Below, piece by piece: positions 53,117-61,730 of a stretch of DNA of 64,000 nucleotides (within the stretch, counting starts at the first letter, position 1; every line of letters starts with the position of its first letter). Source of the DNA: Stramentimicrobium sp964433555 (lineage in GTDB: Bacteria; Atribacterota; Phoenicimicrobiia; Phoenicimicrobiales; Stramentimicrobiaceae); NCBI GenBank assembly GCA_964433555.1, contig CAYSRG010000002.1, positions 62,001 through 126,000 on the forward strand, in the 5' to 3' direction. The position numbers and the translations under genes were made by a program. The notes beneath the pieces were generated by a model that saw only the letters and a program-made list of their open reading frames with translations, made no database searches and had not been told where the DNA came from.

Positions 53117-53532
53117 AGCAACCTCCTTCTCAAGATATTCAAGGAGAATTCTACCCCTTGAAAACTCCTTAAGTTAAGCTAAAAATTATATTTTATTAAT
53201 ACCTGCCTATCTTGTTTATTAACCAAGATAGGATTTCTTGAACAAGTATTTTTCGGGTACTTTTTCAGGATACTCTTCCACTGATTATTTTAGTTTTAAC
53301 GCTTTTATAATAAATCCTATTTTAATCTCATCTTAAAATTTAACTTATAGTATACTGTTTCTTATTTCAATAAAGATATTTCTAGGTATCAAAATTTTTA
53401 AACTCCGACACTTCAAAATGGGTCTTCAATTATTGCATCATTATAGCATTATATCAATAGAATGAAAAGCAATGCTATTATTTAGTATATTGTCTTTAAA
53501 GTCTTACCGTCTTTTAGTCAATCAAAGTTCTT
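53117..53532. other. Spacer between galK and the HD gene, with a hairpin
   Basis: No gene is seen. CCTATCTTG (53207-53215) and CAAGATAGG (53225-53233) form a perfect 9-bp stem with a 9-base loop, about 300 bases after galK; no T-run follows directly, so it is a weak terminator or an operator for the HD gene. Confidence 0.45.
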
Positions 53533-54702
53533 TTATATATGACTAATTTTTTTCTCCAGAAGACCATCGGTAATTTGTACTGATAAAAAACGAGGTAATT
53601 TATTAAATACCAGCTCATATTCTCCCTTAATTGCAGAAAATATCTTGTTTACTTTCTCCTTCTTAATTAATGCCAGTACACACCCTCCAAAACCAGCTCC
53701 CATCATTCTGGCGCCTAGCACTCCTTCACTTGCACCAAGATAATCTACAATAAAATCCAATTCAGGACAACTAACTTCATAAAAGTATTTAAGCCCATTA
53801 TGCGAAGAATAGAGTAATTGCCCTACCTGATTAAATGATTTATTCTGTAGTGCCCGCACCATCCTCTTTACTCTTAAATTCTCTTCAACAATGAAAATTA
53901 TTCTTTTAAATATAGTAGGTGGAAATTTGTTCCTGAGTTGCAGTATATCTTTTAACTTTACCTCTCCTAATGATTTTAACTGTGGATTAAGAAACTCTTT
54001 CAGTATCTCTAAACCGGTTAGGCATTCGGAACGCCTTATATTATAATCACTTTTTTCTAAACTGCGAGAAACCATTGTATCTATTAATATAAAAGTATAA
54101 TTACTCAATGGTAAATAAATATATTGGTAATCCATATTTTGAACATTTAAAAATAGAGCATGATTTTTCTTGCCCATAATGGAGACAAATTGATCCATAA
54201 TGCCGCACTTTACACCTATAAAATCATTTTCTGCTTTTTGAGCTAATTCAGCCATATTTCTGGGATTGATCTTTAGACTAAATATCTCATTCAGGGCGAA
54301 TAAAAAAGCGACCTCCAGTGCAGCTGAACTGGAAAGACCGGCTCCCACAGGTATGTCACTGGTTACATAAACATCTAATCCTGGATAATCTGTAAAATCC
54401 AGTTCCTGCTGCAGGATAAATAGAATGGCTTTTAGATATTTCACCCAACCATCTTCTCTCTTTATTGGTACAAGTGGATATTCTTGCACAATTAATCCGG
54501 GATACTCCGTAGAATATGCCCTTAACACCCCGGCATTGTTTTTTTTCATGCCTACTCTAATACAGCGATCAATAGTTGCTGGCAATACAACACCCTTGTT
54601 ATAATCAGTATGTTCACCAATAATATTTATTCTCCCTGGTGCATGATAGAATAAAAAATCTTTCTCATCCTCAAATATATCGCTAATATTTGTACCTTTC
54701 AA
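53533..54702 (-). CDS. galK: Galactokinase
   Basis: 389 aa, the usual length. The three GHMP-kinase motifs are intact: APGRINIIGEHTDYNKG, DIPVGAGLSSSAALEVA and RMMGAGFGGCVLALI. The galactokinase signature GRxNxIGEHxDY distinguishes it from mevalonate or homoserine kinase. It phosphorylates galactose at C1 with ATP. The galT and galE genes are not in the window. The gene is single, bounded by spacers on both sides. Confidence 0.95.
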   Translation of the reverse strand: MKGTNISDIFEDEKDFLFYHAPGRINIIGEHTDYNKGVVLPATIDRCIRVGMKKNNAGVLRAYSTEYPGLIVQEYPLVPIKREDGWVKYLKAILFILQQELDFTDYPGLDVYVTSDIPVGAGLSSSAALEVAFLFALNEIFSLKINPRNMAELAQKAENDFIGVKCGIMDQFVSIMGKKNHALFLNVQNMDYQYIYLPLSNYTFILIDTMVSRSLEKSDYNIRRSECLTGLEILKEFLNPQLKSLGEVKLKDILQLRNKFPPTIFKRIIFIVEENLRVKRMVRALQNKSFNQVGQLLYSSHNGLKYFYEVSCPELDFIVDYLGASEGVLGARMMGAGFGGCVLALIKKEKVNKIFSAIKGEYELVFNKLPRFLSVQITDGLLEKKISHI

Positions 54703-54808
54703 AATTCACTCCTTCATAAAGTTTTATTTATGAATTAACAAATATATTATTAACTAATTTATTAAATGTTATATCTTTTTGAAATTATCAATGAATATTG
54801 GAATTTTT

Positions 54809-55420
54809 TTAGATAAAACGACTCCCCGGATTTTCAAGAGGTTCACTACTCTTGCAGAGAGGACATACATCAGCAGTATAGGTATTTATATTCATTTGTA
54901 AGGCACTATATAGAGGTAGATTTAAGGGGTATTCCTGGCTCCTTCGATCAACAATACAGGCTACCCCAATTACATTGGCGCCCCTTTTTTCCACCAATTC
55001 CTTCACTTCTATGGTAGATTTGCCGGTGGTAACAACATCCTCTGTTATCAATACCTTCTCACCGGGTTTAATAACAAAACCTCTTCTTAATTGCATTATC
55101 CCATCTTTACGCTCTGCAAACATGGCTTTCTTATTTAATTGTCGGCCTAATTCATAGGCTACAATGATGCCTCCTAAAGCCGGTCCTACTACAATTTCCA
55201 TATCCAGGTGTTTGACTTTTTCAACAACCAATTCCAGAACCTTCTTAGCATAAGAAGGATATTGCAATATTCTAGCACACTGAATGTATCCATCACTGTG
55301 AATTCCTGATGAAAGTAAAAAATGTCCGTCTAAAATTGCTCCTGTTTTGTTTAGTATTTCCCAAACCTCTCTTTCTTCAGAAGACAGCATGTTATAATTT
55401 TTTAATAATAAATTTCCCAT
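54809..55420 (-). CDS. pyrE: Orotate phosphoribosyltransferase
   Basis: 203 aa. The PRPP-binding signature VLITEDVVTTGKST is intact; GHFLLSSGIHSDGYIQCA and VVGPALGGIIVAYELG provide orotate and loop contacts. It makes OMP from orotate and PRPP. It is the last gene of the pyrF-K-D-E operon, starting 18 bases after pyrD. The C-terminal CPLCKSSEPL is an extra two-cysteine tail seen in some anaerobe PyrE proteins. A second Met at residue 11 is an alternative start. Confidence 0.95.
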   Translation of the reverse strand: MGNLLLKNYNMLSSEEREVWEILNKTGAILDGHFLLSSGIHSDGYIQCARILQYPSYAKKVLELVVEKVKHLDMEIVVGPALGGIIVAYELGRQLNKKAMFAERKDGIMQLRRGFVIKPGEKVLITEDVVTTGKSTIEVKELVEKRGANVIGVACIVDRRSQEYPLNLPLYSALQMNINTYTADVCPLCKSSEPLENPGSRFI

Positions 55421-55438
55421 TTTACCACTCTCCTCTTT

Positions 55439-56347
55439 TTATATGATACCACGAATCTCATCTAATGATGAAAGGCCTTCTGCTCTTAAAAAATTATCTA
55501 TCTCAGTAATGATCTGTAAACAGGAATTAGGATTTATAAAGTTAGCAGTCCCAACTTGAATACAGGTTGCTCCAACCATAATAAATTCAAGGGCATCTCG
55601 TCCATTACAAATACCACCCATTCCCATAACCGGTATATTAACTTTCTGGCATACCTCATGAACCATACGCAGTGCAATTGGTTTGATAGCTGGACCAGAA
55701 AGTCCCGCATATATATTATCAAATACAGGCATCCTTTTTTTTATATCAATTGCCATAGCCTTAAAGGTATTAACTAATGATAATCCATCTGCTCCCTCTT
55801 CCTCACAGCACTGGGCAATCTTAACTATATCATCAGCATTGGGAGATAGCTTGACTATTAAAGGTAATTTAGTGACACTCCTTACTTGTCTGACTAATTC
55901 TCTGGCAGCACTAGAAGTTATTCCAAAAAGCATTCCTCCTTTCTTTACATTAGGACAGGAGATATTTAACTCAATTATATCTGCCTCTTCTTCAGAAAGA
56001 AGAGCAGTTAATTCAACATACTCTGCAATTGTTGAGCCGTTTATATTTATAATTATTCTTACCCCCTCATCCCTTATTTTCTTTAAAATCGGTAAATCCT
56101 GTTTAATAAATAAATCTATTCCCTTATTCTCTAATCCAATACTGTTCATTATTCCTGAGGAAGTTTCCCAAATTCTAATCCCTTTGTTTCCTGATCGGTG
56201 ACATAAAGTTAATCCTTTGGTACAAATGCCACCTATTTGAGAAAGGTCAAAATGCTGCTCAAATCCTGTGCCAAAGGTCCCAGAGGCAGCAATAACCGGG
56301 TTTTTAAAAATAATTTTTCCAAATTTAACTTGAAGTATACTAATCAA
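55439..56347 (-). CDS. pyrD: Dihydroorotate dehydrogenase B, catalytic subunit
   Basis: 302 aa. The start is read as TTG at 56347, which lies nine bases after GGGGAGG inside the end of pyrK; an ATG at 56380 gives extra residues without a ribosome site. Class 1B motifs: NPVIAASGTFGTG, TKGLTL, NSIGLENKG, INGSTIAEYVELTALL, ELNISCPNVKKGG with the catalytic Cys loop, and GMGGICNGRDALEFI. It oxidises dihydroorotate, passing electrons through PyrK to NAD+. It overlaps pyrK by eight bases. Confidence 0.93.
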   Translation of the reverse strand: MISILQVKFGKIIFKNPVIAASGTFGTGFEQHFDLSQIGGICTKGLTLCHRSGNKGIRIWETSSGIMNSIGLENKGIDLFIKQDLPILKKIRDEGVRIIININGSTIAEYVELTALLSEEEADIIELNISCPNVKKGGMLFGITSSAARELVRQVRSVTKLPLIVKLSPNADDIVKIAQCCEEEGADGLSLVNTFKAMAIDIKKRMPVFDNIYAGLSGPAIKPIALRMVHEVCQKVNIPVMGMGGICNGRDALEFIMVGATCIQVGTANFINPNSCLQIITEIDNFLRAEGLSSLDEIRGII

Positions 56348-57047
56348 AATAAATATCCTCCCCAGGAAATACAGGGCCATCCTGACAGGTTAATTTATTT
56401 CCTTCCCTGGTTTGACAAGTACAAGACAGGCAAGCGCCTAAACCACATCCCATTCTTCTTTCTAAAGAAATAAATATTTTGGTTTTTTCTGACCTTTTCT
56501 GGTGCACAATTGCCTTCATCATATCTTCTGGTCCACAGGCAAATACATAATCATAACTATTGATAGTTACTTTTTGAGAAATAAATCCACCTACATCAAT
56601 AATCAATTTACGAGACACCTTTTCAAATAAATCTACTAAAATTGCTCTTTCTTTGAAACCTAAATAAATATGAACCATCTCTATTGAACTCTGAACTTTA
56701 AGTTCTCGAGCAGTAAAATAAAGTGAAGCTAAGCCCATTCCTCCCCCAATTAAAGCCACCCTTCCTTTTGCTTTGGGAAACCCCCTCCCATAAGGACCAA
56801 AAAGTTCTATATTGTCGTTTTCTTTTAATTTGCTTAATAGATTAGTGCCCTCTCCCACTATCTTATAGATAAAACTTACTGATTTATTATCAAGATCGAA
56901 GATACTAAAAGGTCTGCCAAGCACAGGGTGATAGGAATTCCAACCTCGTAACATATAAAATTGCCCCATAGAACCCTTATATTTGCCAGCAATTTTTAGA
57001 TGGTAGATATTACTATCTATTTGGTGATTAAAAATTATCTTTGCCAT
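56340..57047 (-). CDS. pyrK: Dihydroorotate dehydrogenase B, electron-transfer subunit
   Basis: 235 aa. The FAD-binding part has RPFSIFD and NIELFGPYGRGFP, the NAD part has VALIGGGMGLASLYFTA and FACGPEDMM, and the [2Fe-2S] cysteines lie in GCGLGACLSCTCQ with a fourth in KLTCQDGPVF. It binds FAD and the cluster and couples PyrD to NAD+. It overlaps the stop of pyrF by 13 bases and its own stop overlaps pyrD. Confidence 0.95.
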   Translation of the reverse strand: MAKIIFNHQIDSNIYHLKIAGKYKGSMGQFYMLRGWNSYHPVLGRPFSIFDLDNKSVSFIYKIVGEGTNLLSKLKENDNIELFGPYGRGFPKAKGRVALIGGGMGLASLYFTARELKVQSSIEMVHIYLGFKERAILVDLFEKVSRKLIIDVGGFISQKVTINSYDYVFACGPEDMMKAIVHQKRSEKTKIFISLERRMGCGLGACLSCTCQTREGNKLTCQDGPVFPGEDIYFD

Positions 57048-57889
57048 TTAAAAATATCTTCTTTCATTTTTTGTACCTTTTCTCTGGCACATTCAGCAAA
57101 ATTATCTTCTTCTTTAATACCTTTATGAGCACCAATAATATCCCGGGAAGAATTGATAATGAATCTCTTTTTCTTCTGTAGCAATGGTGTAAGATTAATT
57201 GATTTTCCCCCTTGCTTCCCATACCCTGGAATAAGAAAAAAAGAATTGGGACAGGTTTCCCATATTTTGCGCATATCCTCTGGAAAAGTAAGGCCGGCAA
57301 CACCACCAATGAGGCTGAGACCACTGGAACCAATAAAAGGTTCTCCCCATTCATTGACCTTTTGGGCAATCTTAATATAAAAGGGTTGTCCTTCTACCAT
57401 TAATTCTTGAAAATCTCGTGAGCTTTCATTTGAGGTATGAATCAATATAAAAATTCCTTTTTCTCCCGTTTCTAAATATTTAAAATAGGGGCTAATGCTA
57501 TCTTTCCCTAAAAAGGGATTCATGGTTATAAAATCTACCTCAAAATCTCCTGAAAAATGGGCTTTAGCATAAAATTCTGCAGTAATCTGAATATCACCTC
57601 TTTTGACATCCCCAATGACTATTTTGCCTTGTTCCCTTATATATCGTACGGTACGACTATATGCTTTTAATCCTTCAATACCTAAAGCTTCATAACAAGC
57701 TATCTGTAGTTTATAACAGGCTACAATATCTTTGGTTGCTTCTATAATATAGCGATTATAAAGAAATATCTTTTCTTCCAGACTGATCAAAGAATGTATT
57801 AGGTATTCAGGCAATAAATGATATCTAAAATCTAATCCAACACATATTGGACTTCTCAAGGCTTCTTCATAAAGTTTGTCAATAATCAT
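57035..57889 (-). CDS. pyrF: Orotidine 5'-phosphate decarboxylase, subfamily 2
   Basis: 284 aa, the longer subfamily. ICVGLDFRYHLLPEYL and IGDVKRGDIQITAEFY carry the catalytic Asp-x-Lys-x-x-Asp set; PGYGKQGGKS near the end binds phosphate. It converts OMP to UMP. It is the first gene of the pyr operon; AAGGAAGG precedes the ATG and a PyrR-type attenuator occupies the leader. Confidence 0.95.
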   Translation of the reverse strand: MIIDKLYEEALRSPICVGLDFRYHLLPEYLIHSLISLEEKIFLYNRYIIEATKDIVACYKLQIACYEALGIEGLKAYSRTVRYIREQGKIVIGDVKRGDIQITAEFYAKAHFSGDFEVDFITMNPFLGKDSISPYFKYLETGEKGIFILIHTSNESSRDFQELMVEGQPFYIKIAQKVNEWGEPFIGSSGLSLIGGVAGLTFPEDMRKIWETCPNSFFLIPGYGKQGGKSINLTPLLQKKKRFIINSSRDIIGAHKGIKEEDNFAECAREKVQKMKEDIFKWQR

Positions 57890-57923
57890 CTTACTAACCT
57901 TCCTTTAATTTATAATCAAATAT

Positions 57924-57958
57924 AAAAAAATCTTCCCCAATGAAATGGGGAAGATTTT
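57924..57958 (-). terminator. Attenuator terminator in the pyr leader
   Basis: In the minus-strand RNA AAAATCTTCCCC (57958-57947 side) pairs with GGGGAAGATTTT (57938-57927 side), 12 perfect pairs with an eight-base loop, followed by seven U. It ends about 35 bases before the pyrF ATG, so it controls pyrF-K-D-E. An upstream GGAAG could pair with its CTTCC arm to form an antiterminator. Confidence 0.88.
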
Positions 57959-58015
57959 CATTAACTTCCTTTTTTATTCTTATTAGGTATAAAAATGCTT
58001 TGGTTAAAGTGGTCA

Positions 58016-58071
58016 CAGTTGCTATTACCTTTCTAGTCTCTCAGGACTAAATTAAAGATATTTTTCAACTG
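58016..58071 (-). promoter_or_regulatory. PyrR-binding leader RNA (anti-antiterminator) of the pyr operon
   Basis: On the minus strand AGTC-CTGAGA-GACT (58048-58035) forms a stem with a terminal hexaloop, followed by AGAAAGG. This fits the PyrR binding-loop consensus AGUCCNGNGAGGYU apart from one position in the right arm. CAGTTG (58071-58066) and CAACTG (58021-58016) close the lower stem. The attenuator terminator follows about 60 bases downstream. With UMP high, PyrR would hold this fold and termination would occur. The pyrR gene is not in the window. Confidence 0.8.
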
Positions 58072-58149
58072 GATATTACCATTTAACATCTTTCATGTCA
58101 AATAAAATTATTCAAGCAATCTTCCTCTGATTATTATTTATTTTCAAAT

Positions 58150-59253
58150 TCAATGCATTGCCGCCAATAAATATTCATTTTTCAAACTAGCTATTAATTC
58201 ATTGACTGATATAATTTCTTTAATGCGGAAAGCATTTGTACCAGCAAAGGCAAACCCATTATTAAAATCTCCTTTTTGAGCATGAGTAAGGGCAGAAGCA
58301 ATACAATAAGGTACGGTCTTAAAATCACAGGTTTTTAGACATTTCCAATTACATTTAAAAGGTTGCTGCTTATTTCCTTTAGAAACATCCTCTAAAAACT
58401 TATTTTTAATTGCCCTTCCTGGCAATCCTACTGGACTATCGATAATTATCAGATCATCTTTTTTACAATTAATATAAGACTGCTTAAACAGCTTGGAAGC
58501 ATCACATTCTTCTGTAGCTACAAAACGGGTTGCCATTTGTACTCCATGTGCTCCTAACTGTAAAAAATGAAAAATATCCTTACCGGTATAGATACCACCA
58601 GCGGTAATGACAGGAACTTTCTTTTGATATTTTTCTTCGAATGACTTTAAGGTAGAAATAGTCTCAGGTAGTATTTTTTCCAGTGTAAAATCAAGGTTAT
58701 CAATCTGTTCTCTCTTAAAACCAAGATGACCTCCTGCTAACGGTCCCTCTAAAACAACTGCATCAGGTATATGATTATAACTTTTTTGCCAATGCTGGAA
58801 GATTAGTTTTACTGCTCTGGCAGAAGAAATGATAGGAATAGTTTTGGGCTTTTTTTCTCCAGGATAGCGGGGAATCAACTTCTCCATCCCTTTTAAAGGT
58901 AATCCAGCACCCAGTAATATTATATCCACTTTTTCTTTAAGAGCTACGTTTAATATTTCCTCAAAATCAGAAAGCGCTACCATAATATTTACACCGATAA
59001 CTCCAGGGGAATTTTTTCTTGCTTTCCTAATTTCCTTTTGCAATGCCCTCTGATTGGCTTTTTTATAATTGGTGTTAAAATCAGGTTCCATCATACCAAT
59101 CCCAGCTGTGCCAATGACTCCAACTCCGCCTGCATTGGCAACAGCAGAAGCTAAACCAGATAATGAAATACCTACTGCCATACCACCCTGAATTATAGGA
59201 ATATTTATAGTCAAATCACCAATTCTTAACTTAGGCATTGCTTTTAGTTTCAT
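58150..59253 (-). CDS. NAD(P)H-dependent flavin oxidoreductase (NMO / FabK-like)
   Basis: 367 aa. FMN-barrel motifs: NIPIIQGGMAVGISLSGLASAVANAGGVGVIG (core IIQGGMAVG), DAVVLEGPLAGGHLG, VITAGGIYTGKDIFHFLQLGAHGVQMATRFV (core TAGGIYTGKD). It belongs to the 2-nitropropane dioxygenase / FabK superfamily but is longer than the FabK at 62683, with a cysteine-rich insert CNWKCLKTCDFKTVPYC near residue 320 that might bind iron-sulfur. It is the last gene of the fab cluster, 29 bases after fabZ, and may be a second enoyl reductase or a detoxifying flavoenzyme. Confidence 0.82.
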   Translation of the reverse strand: MKLKAMPKLRIGDLTINIPIIQGGMAVGISLSGLASAVANAGGVGVIGTAGIGMMEPDFNTNYKKANQRALQKEIRKARKNSPGVIGVNIMVALSDFEEILNVALKEKVDIILLGAGLPLKGMEKLIPRYPGEKKPKTIPIISSARAVKLIFQHWQKSYNHIPDAVVLEGPLAGGHLGFKREQIDNLDFTLEKILPETISTLKSFEEKYQKKVPVITAGGIYTGKDIFHFLQLGAHGVQMATRFVATEECDASKLFKQSYINCKKDDLIIIDSPVGLPGRAIKNKFLEDVSKGNKQQPFKCNWKCLKTCDFKTVPYCIASALTHAQKGDFNNGFAFAGTNAFRIKEIISVNELIASLKNEYLLAAMH

Positions 59254-59282
59254 AATTTATCTTTTCAATCTTTCTTTGTGTT

Positions 59283-59711
59283 CTATTTATGCTCCAGGGC
59301 AAAAAGAAGTTCCGCTTTAGCAGCAATCTGGCCATCCACAGTAGCAGTACCCCTACCTAAGCCAAAGAGTCCTTTTCTTTTTATTATCTCAACTTCCAAT
59401 CTTAAGCAATCACCCGGAATTACTTTCCTTTTAAAAATAGCTTTGTTTATTCCTCCAAAATAAACCAGTTTCCCCTTGTTTTCTTTCTGTACTAAAATAG
59501 CTACTGCTCCTACCTGGGCCAGGGATTCAATCACCAGTACTCCGGGCATCACCATTTCCTGCGGAAAATGTCCCTGAAAAAAGGATTCATTTGCGGTAAC
59601 ATTTTTATAGCCCATTGCTCTTTCTCCTGGCACAATTTCATCGATACAATCTATCAGAAGAAAGGGATAGCGATGGGGGATAATTTTCTTAATATCATCG
59701 ATTTTTAACAA
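59283..59711 (-). CDS. fabZ: 3-hydroxyacyl-[ACP] dehydratase FabZ
   Basis: 142 aa if read from TTG at 59711, which has AAGGAG ten bases upstream; the ATG at 59741 lies within the end of fabF and has no ribosome site. Catalytic His is in IIPHRYPFLLID, GHFPQEMVMPGVLVIESLAQ carries the second catalytic residue. FabZ dehydrates 3-hydroxyacyl-ACP to the trans-2-enoyl form. It follows fabF and precedes the NMO-like gene. Confidence 0.93.
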   Translation of the reverse strand: MLKIDDIKKIIPHRYPFLLIDCIDEIVPGERAMGYKNVTANESFFQGHFPQEMVMPGVLVIESLAQVGAVAILVQKENKGKLVYFGGINKAIFKRKVIPGDCLRLEVEIIKRKGLFGLGRGTATVDGQIAAKAELLFALEHK

Positions 59712-59728
59712 TTTAAATTTACTCCTTA

Positions 59729-60967
59729 CTAAGATTGCCATTTTTTAAATAAAAGGCTGACATTATGTCCTCCAAAACCAAAAGAATTGGATAGGGAGTA
59801 GGTCGATTTTTTTTCTCTACCCTGTTTGGGAACATAATCCAGATCACAATTCGGATCTGGCTGTTCCAGACCAATGGTAGGAGGAATAAAACTATCCTGC
59901 ATGGCTTTAATACAGATAATAGCTTCCACTGCACCGGCTGCTCCCAGCATATGAGCAGTCATTGACTTAGTAGAACTGATAGGTATAGTGTAAGCACTAT
60001 CGGCAAAAACACTTTTTATGGCCTTTGTTTCACAAAGGTCATTATACGGGGTACTGGTGCCATGAGCATTTATATAGGATACCTCAGTAGGAGCTAGACC
60101 TCCTTCCTTTACTGCTTTATACATAGCTAGAGCTCCCCCTTCTCCTTCCGGATCGGGAGCAGTAATATGATAGGCATCGCAGGTTACTCCACAACCAATT
60201 AGCTCAGCATATATTTTTGCTCCTCTTTGCTGGGCATTTTCTAAAGACTCCATTACTATGACTCCTGCACCTTCTCCCATAACAAATCCGCTTCTTTCTG
60301 CATCAAAAGGGATGGAAGCGCGCCCTGGTTCATTATGGGAACATAAAGCTCCCATAGAAGTAAATCCTGCTAAAGCCAGAGGTGTAATAGCAGCTTCGGC
60401 TCCTCCACTTAAAATAACCGGAGCAATGCCCTGTTGTAACAAACGAAAGGTATAATGAATCGCTGAAGCACCGGAAGCACAAGCACTTACTACACTTTCG
60501 CATACCCCTCTTAATCCATATTTAATTGCTATACTGGCAGAAGCTATATTAGAAATTGCCATGGGAATAAAGAGAGGTGATACTTTTTTGGGACCCTTCC
60601 TAATAATCTTTTCATTTTCCTTTTCCACGGTAGAAAAGCCACCGATACCAGTTCCTATAATCACTCCCCAATTATTTTCAGAATTACTATTAATTTCTAA
60701 ATTGGCGTCCCTTATAGCTTCATCTGTTGCTATCATGGCCATCTGAGCATAACGATCCATTCTTTTAGCCTCTTTGTAATCCAAGATGCTCTTTTTCTCT
60801 ATTTCCTTTACCTCAGCTGCAATCTTAACCTTAAAATCGGAAGTATCAAAAGACTTGATAAAATCAATGCCGCAGGTACCTTTTTTAATATTATTCCAGA
60901 ATGTTGGTACATCATTTCCAATAGGTGTTACAGCACCCATTCCAGTAATTACCACTCTGTGCTTCAT
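59729..60967 (-). CDS. fabF: 3-oxoacyl-[ACP] synthase II FabF
   Basis: 412 aa from the ATG at 60967, the usual length and start (MKHRVVITGMGAVTPIG). Active-site Cys163 is in VSACASGASAIHY, His in NAHGTSTPYND and in TKSMTAHMLGAAG. It elongates acyl-ACP with malonyl-ACP. It starts 13 bases after the fabG stop, so there is no room for the acpP gene that commonly stands there. A ribosome site of the type GGCGGTG precedes the ATG. Confidence 0.96.
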   Translation of the reverse strand: MKHRVVITGMGAVTPIGNDVPTFWNNIKKGTCGIDFIKSFDTSDFKVKIAAEVKEIEKKSILDYKEAKRMDRYAQMAMIATDEAIRDANLEINSNSENNWGVIIGTGIGGFSTVEKENEKIIRKGPKKVSPLFIPMAISNIASASIAIKYGLRGVCESVVSACASGASAIHYTFRLLQQGIAPVILSGGAEAAITPLALAGFTSMGALCSHNEPGRASIPFDAERSGFVMGEGAGVIVMESLENAQQRGAKIYAELIGCGVTCDAYHITAPDPEGEGGALAMYKAVKEGGLAPTEVSYINAHGTSTPYNDLCETKAIKSVFADSAYTIPISSTKSMTAHMLGAAGAVEAIICIKAMQDSFIPPTIGLEQPDPNCDLDYVPKQGREKKSTYSLSNSFGFGGHNVSLLFKKWQS

Positions 60968-60980
60968 TCTTTCACCGCCT

Positions 60981-61730
60981 TTATATTTCCATGCCGCCAT
61001 CAACCTGAAAGACCTGACCAGTTATATAATTTGCTTCATCAGAAACCAGAAAAAGTGCCATATGGGCTACCTCCTCAGGTAATCCAAGTCTGCCCATAGG
61101 TATGTGAGATAATATCTTCTCTTTCTGCTCCGTGGAAAGTCGATCAGTCATATCGGTCCTAATAAATCCAGGAGCAATGGCGTTAACTGTAATATTTCTG
61201 GTAGCTAATTCCTTAGCTACCGATTTTGTAAATCCAATAACACCTGCTTTAGATGCAGCATAATTTGCCTGCCCAATATTGCCACTAATTCCCACCACTG
61301 AAGATATATTTACAATTCTACCCTGTCGAGCCTTTATCATTATCTTGCTGGCATATTTAGTACAATAAAAGGTCCCCAGGAGATTAACAGCAATAACACT
61401 ATTAAATTCTTCCTCCTTCATTCTTATCAGCAGATTATCTCTGGTAATCCCGGCATTATTTACTAAAATATCCAAACTCTGGAAGTGTTCCAGAGAAGAT
61501 TGAATTACCTTTTGAGCATCAGCAGGACAGCTAACATCTCCTTGAATAGGAACACAACTACCACCCAAAGAACTTACCTCCTGAGATAAAGATCGAGCTG
61601 CCTCTTCATTCTCATTATAGTTAACAATTAAATTAACACCGGAGCGAGCTAATCTTAAAGCAATAGCCTTTCCAATCCCTCTCGCCCCTCCTGTTATCAC
61701 GGCAGCTTTGCCTTTTAAACCTGTTGACAT
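60981..61730 (-). CDS. fabG: 3-oxoacyl-[ACP] reductase FabG
   Basis: 249 aa from the ATG at 61730, with TGGAGG seven bases upstream; the TTG at 61736 is less likely. SDR motifs: TGGARGIG near the N-terminus, NNAGITRDNL, NISSVVGISGN with the catalytic Ser, and YAASKAG. The ending ITGQVFQVDGGMEI is typical of FabG. It reduces 3-oxoacyl-ACP with NADPH. It overlaps fabD by 16 bases. Confidence 0.95.
   Translation of the reverse strand: MSTGLKGKAAVITGGARGIGKAIALRLARSGVNLIVNYNENEEAARSLSQEVSSLGGSCVPIQGDVSCPADAQKVIQSSLEHFQSLDILVNNAGITRDNLLIRMKEEEFNSVIAVNLLGTFYCTKYASKIMIKARQGRIVNISSVVGISGNIGQANYAASKAGVIGFTKSVAKELATRNITVNAIAPGFIRTDMTDRLSTEQKEKILSHIPMGRLGLPEEVAHMALFLVSDEANYITGQVFQVDGGMEI

Noticed and set aside
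55683..56201. 172-codon plus-strand frame over pyrD
   Set aside because: Antisense shadow of a clear pyrD; no ribosome site.
57924..57958. Terminator of the fab cluster
   Set aside because: It could end fab transcripts too, but its position 35 bases before pyrF and the PyrR loop upstream make it the pyr attenuator.
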